From Alectoria sarmentosa (lineage: Eukaryota > Ascomycota > Lecanoromycetes > Lecanorales > Parmeliaceae), in NCBI GenBank assembly GCA_009733775.1, contig WOGZ01000562.1, forward strand, positions 1 to 14,944: a DNA stretch of 14,944 bases, given 5' to 3'. The notes beneath the pieces were generated by a model. The model was given only the letters and a program-made list of their open reading frames with translations, did no database searches and was not told where the DNA came from. The position numbers and the translations under genes were made by a program. The number at the start of each line of letters is the position of its first letter. Positions within the stretch are counted from its first letter, which is position 1. Shown here in pieces: positions 1 to 9,720 of the stretch.

Positions 1-3000
1 AATATATTATAACGATATATTATTTTATTATAAAACATTTTCGTTAACGTAACGACATCGATCGTAATTTTGATAAATAAATATTTAATTATTTTCGTAA
101 ATCGATTTATTATTATTAATATAACGTTATATATAATATTTTCAAGTTTATTTAATAATAAATTCGTAATAAAGTTTATAAAAAATTCTTTTTATGAGTT
201 CGTAATAACGAAAAGCGAATAAAGTTTATTATATAATCGATGTCGTAATAATTTTATTCGTTAACATATATTATAAGTTTTTATATATTTTATAATCTTT
301 TTTAAAAACTCGTTTTAATAATATTTTTAAATAAAAAATTTATTCGTTTTCGCAATATTAAAATATATAAATAACGAATTATTGTAATAACGATTAATAA
401 GTTTTTTTTTAATAACATTATTTTTAAAAATGTAAAATCGATCGTTATATCGCAATAATCTCTCAAAATTAAAAGTTTATTTTTTATTACGTCTTTAACG
501 TCGCTTCGATAACGCATCGAAATTAATATAAAATAAACGCATTTAATTGTTATAAGATTGAAATTCCGAATTAAGTTTTTTATTAATTAATGCGATTTTT
601 TATACGCAATTTTAAATGCGATTTTAATTCTTTTTTTGAAATAATTATTTAAATATTTGCAATTTAAAATGTAAATGTTAATATAACGATTATTTTTTAA
701 TTTTTTTGTGATAATTTCTCATTAATTTAAAGTATAAATTTGTTTTAAAATGTTAATATTAGTTTAATATTTAGCGATAATGTTTTTTTATAATTAAAAC
801 ATCGCGATAACGCATTAACAAAATTCAAGTTTTTAATTTAATAAAAATTTTTAAAGTTATAAGCGATTAATTTTAAAGCTTATCGAATTTATTTGAAATT
901 AAATTTTTTTTATTTAAAAAATCTTTTAAAATTATTATAATCGATTTATATTTCGATATTATAAATATTGCTTTTTAAATAATATTATTATTATTTCATT
1001 ATCGTTATAATAACGAGCAATTTTTAATTATAAATTTTATAATTTTATTTAATAGAAATCATTTTTCGAAATTAAAAGATAATAAAACGTTAATATTTAT
1101 GCTTATTTTATTAAAAAAACATAATTTTAAAATTTAAATTAAAAATATTAATTTTTATACGCAATTTTTTTTTCGAATCATAATAACGCAAAAATGACGT
1201 TTTCGAAAAAATGCGTTTTAATTATAAAAACGCTTTTTCAACGCTTTCGAATCATTTAAAAAATTTAAATTTTTTATCATTTTTTTTATTTTTTAACAAG
1301 TCGATAAATAACGCAATTATGATAAAATAATTATAAATATATCGTCGATAAAAATTTATAAAATTTAAAAAGATTTACATTTTTTAATAGCTTTTTAATT
1401 TAAATTAATTTCGAATAATCGTTATTCGTTTTTAATTTATTGTAACACTTTTAACAAATACGATAAACTTAAAAAATTTAATTTGTTTAATATAAAATTA
1501 ACATTTTTTCAAATTAGTATATAATTAAAGTTAATGTAATCGTTTAAGTGTTTATTTAACGTATCGTTAATGTTTTAACGTATCGACGTTATAAATTAAA
1601 ATATTATTTAAATATATCACATAAATAATATTTATTAAATCGATAAAATTTCTATTAATATACGTTTAAAATATAATTAAAGTATTAATTAATTAAAAAG
1701 ATATAATTAAATATTTGAAATAATTATAATAAGTGTAAAACGCAATTTTTTATTTATCGTTTTCTTTTAATTCGAATTTTATAATAAACATTTTTCAAAT
1801 TTTATTTTATAAAAACTTTAACGTTATATAAACGATTTAACGTTTTCGTAATCAAAAATAATAAATGTCGATTTTTAATAATTATCGTATTTAATTTTTT
1901 ATAATTTATATATAAACGCAATTCGTCGTTTTTTTAAAAATATAAATAAAATTAACGTTTTTGCGAAGAAAATCGAGTATCGAATTTAATTTTTATAAAA
2001 AACATTTTTTAAATATCGTCGCAATTTCGATAATTTCATTTAAAATAAATTATATAAAAGTTTATATAAAGACTTTTTATTATTTTCAATTTTAATAATA
2101 CAATTTTCTTATTTAAATATAAATAAAACATCAATTTTTTTTTTAAAAAAAAGGTTTTTATATTTTAATACTTTTTTAGAAACTTTTAAGTTAAACACAT
2201 TTTTTATTTCGTTTCGCGTCGTCGTAGCGTATACGATTGCGAATATATTAAGTTTTTTATCGATGTTTATAACGAATTAATCAAATTTCTCAATTTGATT
2301 TTTTTAAAATTAATTTCAAATTTTTATTAAATCGTTTCAAAATTAAATAATATATGTAATTAATTTAAAATAAACATAATTAAAACAATATTAAGATTTT
2401 TTTAATTAATAATACAAAATAATGTTTTACATTATTTACTTCAATTTTAATTATTAATTAATTAATAATTTAATATATAAACGTCGAAACATTATTTATT
2501 TTAATCTTTTAACGTTTTCGACGTTAATAAAATAACGTTATTATAAAATTATAAGTTTTCTTAAATCGCAAATGTTTATAAAATTAAATTAATATAAATT
2601 TTAAAATCGAGTAAAATAACGAATTATCTCGATTTATTTTAAATTGTAATTCATTTTTTCGTAATAATAAAAGAAATAATTTTTCGTTTTTCGTTTTTTC
2701 GATTTCGCTTTTAAAACGATTGCGAAATTGAATCATTTTTATTATAATAACGACGACATAAATAATTAATTTATCTTTATTTAAATAATTAAATTTGATA
2801 TAATTATTTACTTATTATAATAAAAGTAAACAAAATTTTATATTTAATTTCGAATTCGTTTATTCGTTTACTTTCGTTATTTTTATAAATATGCGACGTT
2901 TTAACATTATCGTTATAATTGAATTTATTAAATTTTAAGATTTAAAAATTCAAAACCGAACTTTTTACGTTTTTATTTTTAAAAGATTTTGAATTTGAAT

Positions 3001-3097
3001 TGCGATCGCTTTCGTCGCGCACGCGTTTAAAATTCGTTTATATATAATAATTATAATAACAATTTCTCGCGTTATTTAAATATATTATTATTATTTA
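1..3097. other. Gene-free AT-rich decayed DNA
   Basis: No credible gene is visible on either strand of this 3.1 kb stretch. G and C occur mostly as CpG, as expected for RIP-mutated repeat DNA. Two small clusters keep unusually many CpG: about 2207-2243, and 3001-3026, which contains GCGATCGC. A 71-codon open frame on the minus strand (302-517) has some GAN and GTN codons, but it matches nothing recognised and may be chance. Short hairpins occur, with 9-bp stems at 2279-2300 and 2417-2437; these are expected by chance at this composition. The stretch is probably the remains of older transposable elements, but no terminal repeats could be paired within it. Confidence 0.6.
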
Positions 3098-3287
3098 TGT
3101 TGAAAATTAGTTTTTTACGTAACGTATATAAATTTAACTTTAAAATTAATTTTAAAATTAGTCGTATCTTAATATTATCTTAACAAATAAGCTTAAAAAC
3201 ACGATTTTCTTATATTTTTTACACATTTAATAAACTTATATATAATATTTATTATATATCTTTTAACAAATTGTAAGCTCGATTTAT
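3098..3287. repeat. LTR-like direct repeat, left copy
   Basis: This pairs with 4796-4986. The alignment runs the whole length with one or two single-base gaps. Differences are mostly C/T and G/A transitions, around five for each transversion by eye. Several are CA in the right copy against TA here, for example AATCAAT against AATTAGT and AAATCAG against AAATTAG. This is the CpA-to-TpA change typical of RIP. Blocks such as the one around ACGTAACGTATATAAA are identical. The exact right end is uncertain by a few bases. Confidence 0.8.
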
Positions 3288-3620
3288 AATAATTAAAAAA
3301 ATAATATTTATTTAAATCGCATTTCTTATATAAATATCTTATTAATAATAATTTAAAATAAATTATTATTATATTACGACAATTCGTTTTTTTTAACTCG
3401 TAACTTTCGACGAATTAAATTATTATAATTTAAATATAAAAAATATCGAATAAAGTCTCTTTATATAAGACAATTCGATTTTTTCACAAAAATATAAAAA
3501 AAATTCGCATAAAACAATTCGATTTCTTTACATAAATATTTAATTTCATTTTATCGAATATTTTTTTTTAAATATAATTATAATATATCGAATTAAGTAT
3601 TTTCGTATAAAGTATTTTAT

Positions 3621-3782
3621 TTTATATTATCGAATATTATATTTTTTTAAGTTTTTTTATATAAAATATCTCGTTTTATATTATCGAATATCGTATTTTT
3701 TTAAAAAAATTTATATAAAAAATTTCGTTTTATATTATCAAATATCGTATTTTTTTAAATTTTTTTATATAAATATTAAGTT
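3621..3782. repeat. Three 54-bp tandem units
   Basis: Units begin at 3621, 3675 and 3729, each with TTTATATTATC followed by A or G, giving an exact 54-bp period. Each unit then carries a T-run block and a TTTATATAAA-like block. Units differ by a few transitions and small A/T changes in the T/A runs. A weaker related copy may lie around 3550. The array sits in the interior of the 3098-4986 element. Confidence 0.75.
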
Positions 3783-3940
3783 TCGAATTTAATAAATTTT
3801 TTATAATAAAAAAGAAAAACAATTTTTTATTTTTTTTTCAAGTTTTTTATAATGAAAAGAGAATAAAATTTCAAATTTATCGAGCTTCTCATAAATAAAA
3901 AGATTAATTTTTTTTTTAAACAATACGAGAACACGCTTTT

Positions 3941-4735
3941 AATTAAGACGTTAAATTTTAAATTATTATTAAGTTTTTTATATTATAAAAAGAAATAAAT
4001 TTTTACATTAAAGTAACTTTTTATATTATTAAAAAAAAAAATTATTTCGAATTAAATTCTTTATATAAAAAAAATTACATTTTTAATTAAAACGTTAAAT
4101 TTTAAATTATTATTAAGTTTTTTATATTATAAAGAGAAATAAATTTTTATATTAAAACAACTTTTCGTATTAAAGAGAAAAACAAATTTTTACATTAAAA
4201 CAACTTTTTATATTATAAAGAAAAATAATTTTTTATATTCGAATAATTTTTTATATTATTAAAAGAAACAAATTTTTATATTAAAAAATATCTCTTAAAT
4301 TTTTATTAAACTTTTTATATTATAAAACGAAAAAACTTTTTATATTAAAATATCGTAATGTATCGTTATAATAATTAAGTTTTCGTCTTAAAAAGAGAAA
4401 TAAATCTTTATATTAAAACGTTAAATCTTAAATTATTATTGAATTTCTCGTATTATAAAACGAAAAAAGTTTTTATATCAAAATATCGTAATATATTATT
4501 ATAATAATTAAATTTTCATTTTAAAAAGAAAAATAAATTTTTATATTAAAGTATTAAATTTCAAATTATTATTAAGCTTTTCGTATTATAAAGAAAAATA
4601 GATTTTTATATTCGAATAACTTTTCGTTTTATTAAAAGAAACAAATTCTTATATTAAAACGATATTTCTCAAATTTTTATTGAATTTTCCATATTATAAA
4701 GGGAAAAAAAGTTTTTATATTAAAACATCGTAACG
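3941..4735. repeat. Complex tandem array with higher-order units
   Basis: The stretch is built from variants of a block of roughly 40 bp containing TTTTTATATTATAAA followed by GAAATAAATTTTTATATTAAA. These are grouped into longer units. The segment starting AATTAAGACGTTAAATTTTA at 3941 recurs at 4085 (144 bp later) as AATTAAAACGTTAAATTTTA. The segment starting ATCGTAATGTATCGTTATAA at 4352 recurs at 4485 (133 bp later), with a partial copy near 4727. No open frame crosses it. The function is unknown; a satellite-like interior of a non-autonomous element is the simplest reading. Confidence 0.7.
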
Positions 4736-4795
4736 TATCGTTATAAGAAAATATTAAAACAATCGTATACGTTATCTTTTAACGCTGTAAGAAAA

Positions 4796-4986
4796 TGTTG
4801 AAAATCAATCTTTTGCGTAACGTATATAAAATTAACTTTAAAATCAATTTTAAAATCAGTTATATTTTAACATTGTTTTGGCGAATAAGTTTAAAAACAA
4901 AAAATCTTCGTATTTTTTACACACTTAATAAATTTATATATAATATTCATTATATATTTTTTAACAATTTATAATTCGATTTTTCA
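4796..4986. repeat. LTR-like direct repeat, right copy
   Basis: This is the partner of 3098-3287. It is the less mutated copy at many sites (it keeps CA where the left copy has TA), while at others it carries the T or A. Both copies were therefore mutated independently after duplication. It ends near TTTTTCA, compatible with a terminal CA, but the left copy does not confirm that boundary. Confidence 0.8.
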
Positions 4987-5441
4987 ACGTAAATTAAAAC
5001 TTCGTAAAAAAAAGTTAATTTTATATTTTTTGATTAAAGTGATAAATGGATTCTTAATTTTTTTTAATAAATTTTAAAAATCGTGATTTTCTAATTAAGT
5101 TTTTATTTAATTTTCTCTTATTTCTCATAAATAAATAAACGACGATTAATCGAATCGATAATAAAATTAAATAAAAAGTATTTAAAACTTTTATATATTA
5201 TATTAATAAAATTCTTTTTTTTATATTCGATATATTATTAATTATTAATATTACTTTTTATAATAAATAATTTTAAAGATATCGATAATAAAATATTTAA
5301 AAATTTTAATGAAAATAATTTTCGCATCGCGAAATCGACGTATATATTTTTTTTCATTTTTATTTTAATAAAATTTCAAGTTCTCGAAACGAATAATTTT
5401 GATTTAAAATAAATATTTTTATTAAAAACGAGATCGCGAGC

Positions 5442-5497
5442 GCAATAATTAACATTTTAATTATAAACGAAATTATAAACGTAATAATTAACGTTTT
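5442..5497. repeat. 39-bp tandem duplication (partial)
   Basis: The 17 bases GCAATAATTAACATTTT at 5442 recur at 5481 as GTAATAATTAACGTTTT. The two differences are both transitions. The AATTATAAACG block between them is itself doubled. This is a small local duplication with no evident function. Confidence 0.5.
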
Positions 5498-6085
5498 TTT
5501 AATAATATTTTATAAACTTTCGTTACGAACTTTATAATTACGACTTTTTAATATAAAAAATTCGCGTTTTTATTAAAAAGAACGATTTTTCTCTTTAATA
5601 CGTTTAAAACGTTTTTTTAAATTAATTTTTTTTTGAAATAAATTTTCGAAATTCGTTAATATTATTTAAACGTTTATTTTAATTATTTTTAATTTTAAAC
5701 GTTCGATTTTAAAATGAAATCGATATCGTAACGATATTAAATCTTTTTATTCGAAAGATTTAAGAGATTAAAATTGTAAAACCTATTATTTACGTCGTTT
5801 AATAAACGTAAATAAATAAATATATATAAAAAACGTAATATCATAATTAAGTTTAATGATTAAATTATGTAATAAAATAAATCTTTAAAAATTAAAAGAA
5901 AACCTCGAGGCATATTAAATAAATATATGTTTATTAAATATTTTTATTAATAAGATAGTTAAGAGTTAATTGATTAAATTTAAATTTATAAAAGATAACG
6001 TTATAATAGCGCATATTTTATATAAAACGTATACGATTATTCGATTTAACAAAATCTTTATAAAAAATTTATTTAAATATATTTT

Positions 6086-6170
6086 AAATATATTATCGAT
6101 TGTAAAGTTTATATTTTTTTATTTTTTTTTAAATTTGTTTAAAATATATTATCGATCGTAAAGTTTATAT
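6086..6170. repeat. 29-bp direct repeat, 56 bp apart
   Basis: The 29 bases at 6086-6114 recur at 6142-6170 with a single T/C difference, in the part reading TATTATCGAT followed by TGTAAA or CGTAAA. The spacer is nearly pure A and T. Confidence 0.65.
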
Positions 6171-6877
6171 ATTATATATATTATTTATTATATTTTTAAC
6201 GTATATTTAAATAATTTCTGTTATTATTTAAAAGAAAAGTGTATTTATATTTTTCAATGTTTTTTTTACGTGGTTTTAATTTATTTTATAAAGTTTAAGT
6301 AATTTCAACGAACGTTTATTAATAAATTTTTAATATATTAAAGAAAAAATTTATTTTATTTAAAAAATCTATCATTTAGTTAATTTTTAATATATTCGTA
6401 ATATTTAATTTAACGAATATAGTTTTAAATAATTTAAATTTATTCGAAAAGCGTTTATCGATCGAATTTATATATAAATTAAGTAATAAATTTAAAGAAA
6501 ATAATAATAATAACGAATATTTTATATCTTATAAAGAAATAATTGTCGATTAAAATATTAAACATTAATTAAATTTAATTAAATTATGATGTTTTTTTAA
6601 TAATTAATAATTAATATATTTATATTAAATTAAATTTTTAAAATTAATAAAACAAGCAATTTTTTTTATATTCGAATTAATATATTATTAATTGTAACAT
6701 AATAAAATCTCTTTTTAATAAATTTATATAATAGTTAAGTAATTATAAAATTTATAAATATAATTACGAATTTTAATAAATAAATTGTTAAATAAATTAA
6801 TAACTAAAAAAAAAGAAAGAAAAAAGAAAATTTACGAAAATTTAAGACTTTTATTAAATATATTAAAAACGCATTTT

Positions 6878-7012
6878 AATTACGTAATACGCAATTTAAT
6901 AAGCGATTTAAACGAGCTTTATTAATATATTTTAAATGTTTTCGCTTTTATAATTATTTCTCTTTTTAAAAAATTCAATTTCTAAATTTTGATATAATTG
7001 CGTATTATAATT
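6878..7012. repeat. Imperfect inverted repeat
   Basis: The left arm, AATTACGTAATACGCAATT (6878-6896), is the reverse complement of the right arm at 6996-7012 except for two missing bases in the right arm. Weak matching continues outward for perhaps another 20 bases. The arms are about 100 bp apart, so this could be the decayed ends of a small inverted-repeat element, or chance helped by the base composition. No target duplication is apparent. Confidence 0.4.
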
Positions 7013-7228
7013 GAATGTTTAAAAATTTATTAATTTCATTTATATTATTTATTGTTAATTAAACTTAATTTAAATTAACGTTTATTATTTTAATATATAT
7101 GATTTATTTATCGTAAATCTTTATAAATACATTAATATATTTATATATTAAAATCGCGATAACGTAATTATAAACATTAACGTTTAAATTAATAAAGTGC
7201 GAGCATTTTATAATTATATTGCGATGCG

Positions 7229-7249
7229 TTATTATTATTATTATTATTA
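7229..7249. repeat. (TTA)7 microsatellite
   Basis: Seven TTA units occur in a row, followed by further imperfect ATT/ATTATC repeats to about 7310. Confidence 0.85.
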
Positions 7250-7370
7250 CGAGATATTTTATCATTATTATCGTTTTATAATTATTATAATCTTATTATT
7301 AATATTATTTAAAAATAAAATTAATAAATATAAAGTTTTATTTTTATTTTAATGTTTTAATAATATAATA

Positions 7371-7436
7371 ATATTAACATTAATATTAACATTAATATTA
7401 ACATTATTATTAACATTAATATTAACATTAATATTG
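7371..7436. repeat. 12-bp minisatellite, ATATTAACATTA
   Basis: Five consecutive 12-bp units start at 7371, 7383, 7395, 7407 and 7419, followed by a partial sixth. Among the five complete units only one base differs (T instead of A at 7407). This array is far cleaner than the surrounding decayed DNA. It also keeps CpA in every unit, so it probably expanded after the mutational decay of the region. Confidence 0.9.
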
Positions 7437-7717
7437 TTAAATGTTAAATGTTTTTTTATAAGTTATTATCTTATTTGCATTTCTTTTTATCGTAACAATA
7501 TAATAATAAATTATATATTATCGCAATAACGAAACGCATATATTAAATAAAATTAAAATTTTGAAAATTTATAATTACTTAATTTAATAAATTTCATTTA
7601 TAATATATATTTTGAAAAATATTTAAATTTACGCAATTAATTTCGAAAATCGACGAAATTCGTGAAAAATATATTAATAACATTAATAACACTTTTAAAC
7701 ATATTTCGTCATCGTCG

Positions 7718-7907
7718 TGTTAAGACATAATTTTAACAATTTATAAAAAATATAAAAGTATATATAAATTTTAATTCTTTTTACTTAAAAATAACTATTT
7801 ATAATGCTAAATTAAAAACCTTATCGAGATACTTTTTTAATAAATAAATTTTTTTAATAAAATAAATATTTTATCAAGTTTATATGCTTATTTTAATAAA
7901 TTTTTCA
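7718..7907 (+). repeat. 5' LTR
   Basis: The left boundary is sharp: similarity with 14613 starts at TGTTAA. The right boundary is set at CA (7906-7907), against TA in the other copy. Partial similarity (ATAATA, then TATCG) continues to about 7919, so the true end could be up to 12 bases further. Differences from the 3' LTR include GCT to GTT, ACC to ATC and TTTCA to TTTTA, as expected from C-to-T mutation acting on both copies. Confidence 0.85.
7751..7768 (+). promoter_or_regulatory. Possible LTR promoter TATA boxes
   Basis: TATAAAAG (7751-7758) and TATATAAA (7761-7768) lie 33-50 bases into the LTR. The first is conserved in the 3' LTR at 14646-14653. A TATA box in the LTR would drive the element's transcript. 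In DNA this A+T-rich such strings arise easily, so conservation between LTRs is the only real support. Confidence 0.3.
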
Positions 7908-7913
7908 TAATAA

Positions 7914-8753
7914 ATATCGATAACAAAAAAAGACGTTAACGTTTTCGTCGAAAAATATTTTCGAAAAGCATCGCAAATGCAAATTCGAAAAAAAAACTTA
8001 TTAATAAAATTTTTATTTAAAAAATCTTTGCCTAAGAAATTCTTGATTAAAAAAACTTTTACGAAGTTATAATCTTTTTTAAACGATTTCTTCGTCGAGA
8101 AGAAATCGTCGATGTAAAAATTAACATCTTTTTCGAAATTTCTTACGTTTAATGACGCTTTTATTAAACAAATCGAGCGTGAACTCGAATTTCGTATTCG
8201 ATAATTAATTTATAAATATTCGATAAATCATTAAAATCGTATCAAACGTTATATTCGTTATCATAATTTTTTTATTTAATAAAATATTGCGTTTTATTAC
8301 GTGATTATCGTTTCTCAAAAAGAATTTTTATTTCGTCTTTCGTTTTCATCACATAAGAAAAATTAATATTTTGTAATCTTTTATAAAAATCTTTATTCGA
8401 CGAAACAAACTTCAGCTATATTATTAATATAATAAAATAAATTATTATTATAAAACATAATTTAAAACGACAAGCAAATATTTTTATTTTATTAAAATTT
8501 TTAAACGAATCAACACGTTGATGATATAATTTATAATTATTTATATTAAAAATCTTATAATCTTAATATAATCGAAGATAAATTATATTTTTTTCGAATA
8601 AATTAAGAAATTAATGCGATTTATTATGATGAACTTTTATTATAACATTTATAAATGTTAAAGAATTTTCGATTTATTCACGTTTTAATTATCGTAATCG
8701 AACGAAATTCTTCGATGAAAGTTTTGAAAGCAATTCGAACGAATCGCGTATAT
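7914..8753 (+). pseudogene. First reading frame of the retroelement (gag position), decayed
   Basis: The frame opens right after the 5' LTR, following a TAA at 7911, and is free of stops to 8069. An ATG lies at 7977. From 7914 to 8201 there are 96 codons with only two stops, both TAA (8070 and 8115). Further TAA codons follow at 8202, 8232, 8277, 8280 and beyond, but the same frame keeps coding texture to 8753, with a 33-codon run from an ATG at 8655. Typical runs are NDFFVEKKSSM, 8082-8114, and FNDAFIKQIERELEFRIR, 8148-8201. All stops in the best part fit CAA to TAA mutation. Position suggests a gag-like structural protein, but no family domain was recognised and no zinc knuckle is visible. 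Confidence 0.45.
8083..8109. repeat. Perfect 11-bp hairpin with 5-base loop
   Basis: ACGATTTCTTC (8083-8093) and GAAGAAATCGT (8099-8109) are exact reverse complements around GTCGA. This is the best perfect hairpin noticed that is not purely A+T. It falls inside the decayed first frame, so it may simply result from the codons there (DFF followed by EKK). Confidence 0.7.
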
Positions 8754-9507
8754 TAAATTTATAAAAAATCTCGTTTAATAATATTTCGATAAATTGATTT
8801 TTGAAATTATTTAAGTTCTTTTCTAAATACGAAAACATTTTAATTTAATTCGAAATAAGATTCGTTGTGACGAAATATTATATAATAATTTTTATAATTT
8901 AATTAATACGCTTCGATTATTTACTCGTTTGGAAATAATAAATCGTGAAAATGAAAATTTTCGTATTTAATTTAAAGAAAATCTTTTATTAAAGCTCGAA
9001 CATAAATTTAATATCGCGATTATTAATTATTATTAAAAAAATTCTTTAATCGTATTAAATGAAATTAACGAAAAATAAATTAATTTATTCGTTAATCGAA
9101 TAAATAACCTTTTCAAAAATAAATAATACTCTCTTCAAAAATTTATTTATAATAATAAATAAATAATTTAAGTCGTCGATTATTAAAAATAACGCGATAA
9201 TGAAATTCATTATTACGATATAAAATAAGATTTTAAATTTATTAATAAAAAGCATATTATCGTAAAGTTTATAACGTTTAATTTAATTAAATTTATATAT
9301 CGAGTAATGTTTTATATATTTTTATAAATACTTAAAAAAATATTATATATAAATGAAATTAATTATGCGATTATATAATTTATAAAAATTATTATAATGT
9401 TAATAATTATAAATTAATTCGAATATTTTTCTCTCGAATGCGTTAAATACGCATAATCGTTTTCGTTTATTATCGAATTCGTATAATAAATCAATTTATC
9501 TCGTAAT
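8754..9507. other. Retroelement interior, no readable frame
   Basis: Stops are dense in all frames. Plus-strand frame 3, the frame of the preceding remnant, can be followed through TAA and TGA codons to about 9600, but the evidence is too weak to call a coding region. No other feature was seen. Confidence 0.5.
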
Positions 9508-9720
9508 TTGAAACGAAAATCGATTCTACGTATAAAAATCTCGTTAGAATTTAAAAAAGCGTCGTTAAAAAGATTTCGACGACTTTTATTAATTGCGATG
9601 AAAACAATTTTCGAAGAAATTTTCGAAAAAGCGTTTATAACGTTATTTTTTTATATTTTAATAATTATTGCGAGCATTTTATTTCATTATAAATCTTTAA
9701 CATATTTAATTTTGAAATAA
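9508..9720 (+). pseudogene. Retroelement coding fragment, unidentified
   Basis: This is a 70-codon stop-free run ending in TAA. It begins with TTG and has no convincing start, so it is a fragment of a longer frame. It has many GAA and GCG codons in phase (for example the run FEEIFEKAF), which random A+T-rich DNA would not give. The C-terminal half is rich in I, L and F, but much of that may come from C-to-T changes in T, P, A and S codons, so it should not be read as a membrane protein. Family unknown. Confidence 0.3.

Larger units (their letters stand above)
3098..4986. mobile_element. Short LTR-flanked element with tandem-repeat interior
   Basis: Two direct repeats of about 190 bp, both beginning TGTTGAAAAT, bound a 1.5 kb interior. 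Similarity starts exactly at the TG in both copies, as in LTRs. The interior shows no coding texture and is largely tandem repeats of 54 bp and of 133-144 bp. Total length is about 1.9 kb. A terminal-repeat retrotransposon lacking coding capacity (TRIM-like) is the favoured reading. The alternative is one segment duplicated on both sides of a satellite array. The inner ends of the repeats are ragged, and no convincing target-site duplication was found: ATTTA precedes the first repeat and ACGTA follows the second. Orientation cannot be set. Confidence 0.5.
4987..7717. other. Gene-free AT-rich DNA between two elements
   Basis: This stretch holds no recognisable gene. The longest open frame, 5970-6161 on the plus strand, is a low-complexity run of I, K, F, N, L and Y codons without coding texture. 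It contains several small repeats listed separately: direct repeats at 5442-5497 and 6086-6170, an inverted repeat at 6878-7012, a TTA tract and a 12-bp minisatellite. A 25-base all-purine run lies at 6806-6830. The base texture is the same as elsewhere in the window, so it has probably been through RIP too. Confidence 0.6.

Noticed and set aside
302..517. 71-codon minus-strand open frame
   Set aside because: Some codon texture (GAC GTT, GAT), but no family recognised, no supporting neighbour frame, and low complexity towards the end. Not strong enough to call a gene.
2279..2300. 9-bp hairpin followed by a T run, like a bacterial terminator
   Set aside because: The stem has almost no G/C pairs, the DNA looks fungal, and such structures arise by chance at this composition.
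3344..3370. Perfect 11-bp A/T-only hairpin
   Set aside because: With A and T making up about 84% of bases, pure A/T stems of this length are expected by chance across 15 kb.
5970..6161. 63-codon plus-strand open frame
   Set aside because: Almost only I, K, F, N, L and Y codons, a TTG start, and it overlaps a direct repeat. Expected by chance in this base composition.
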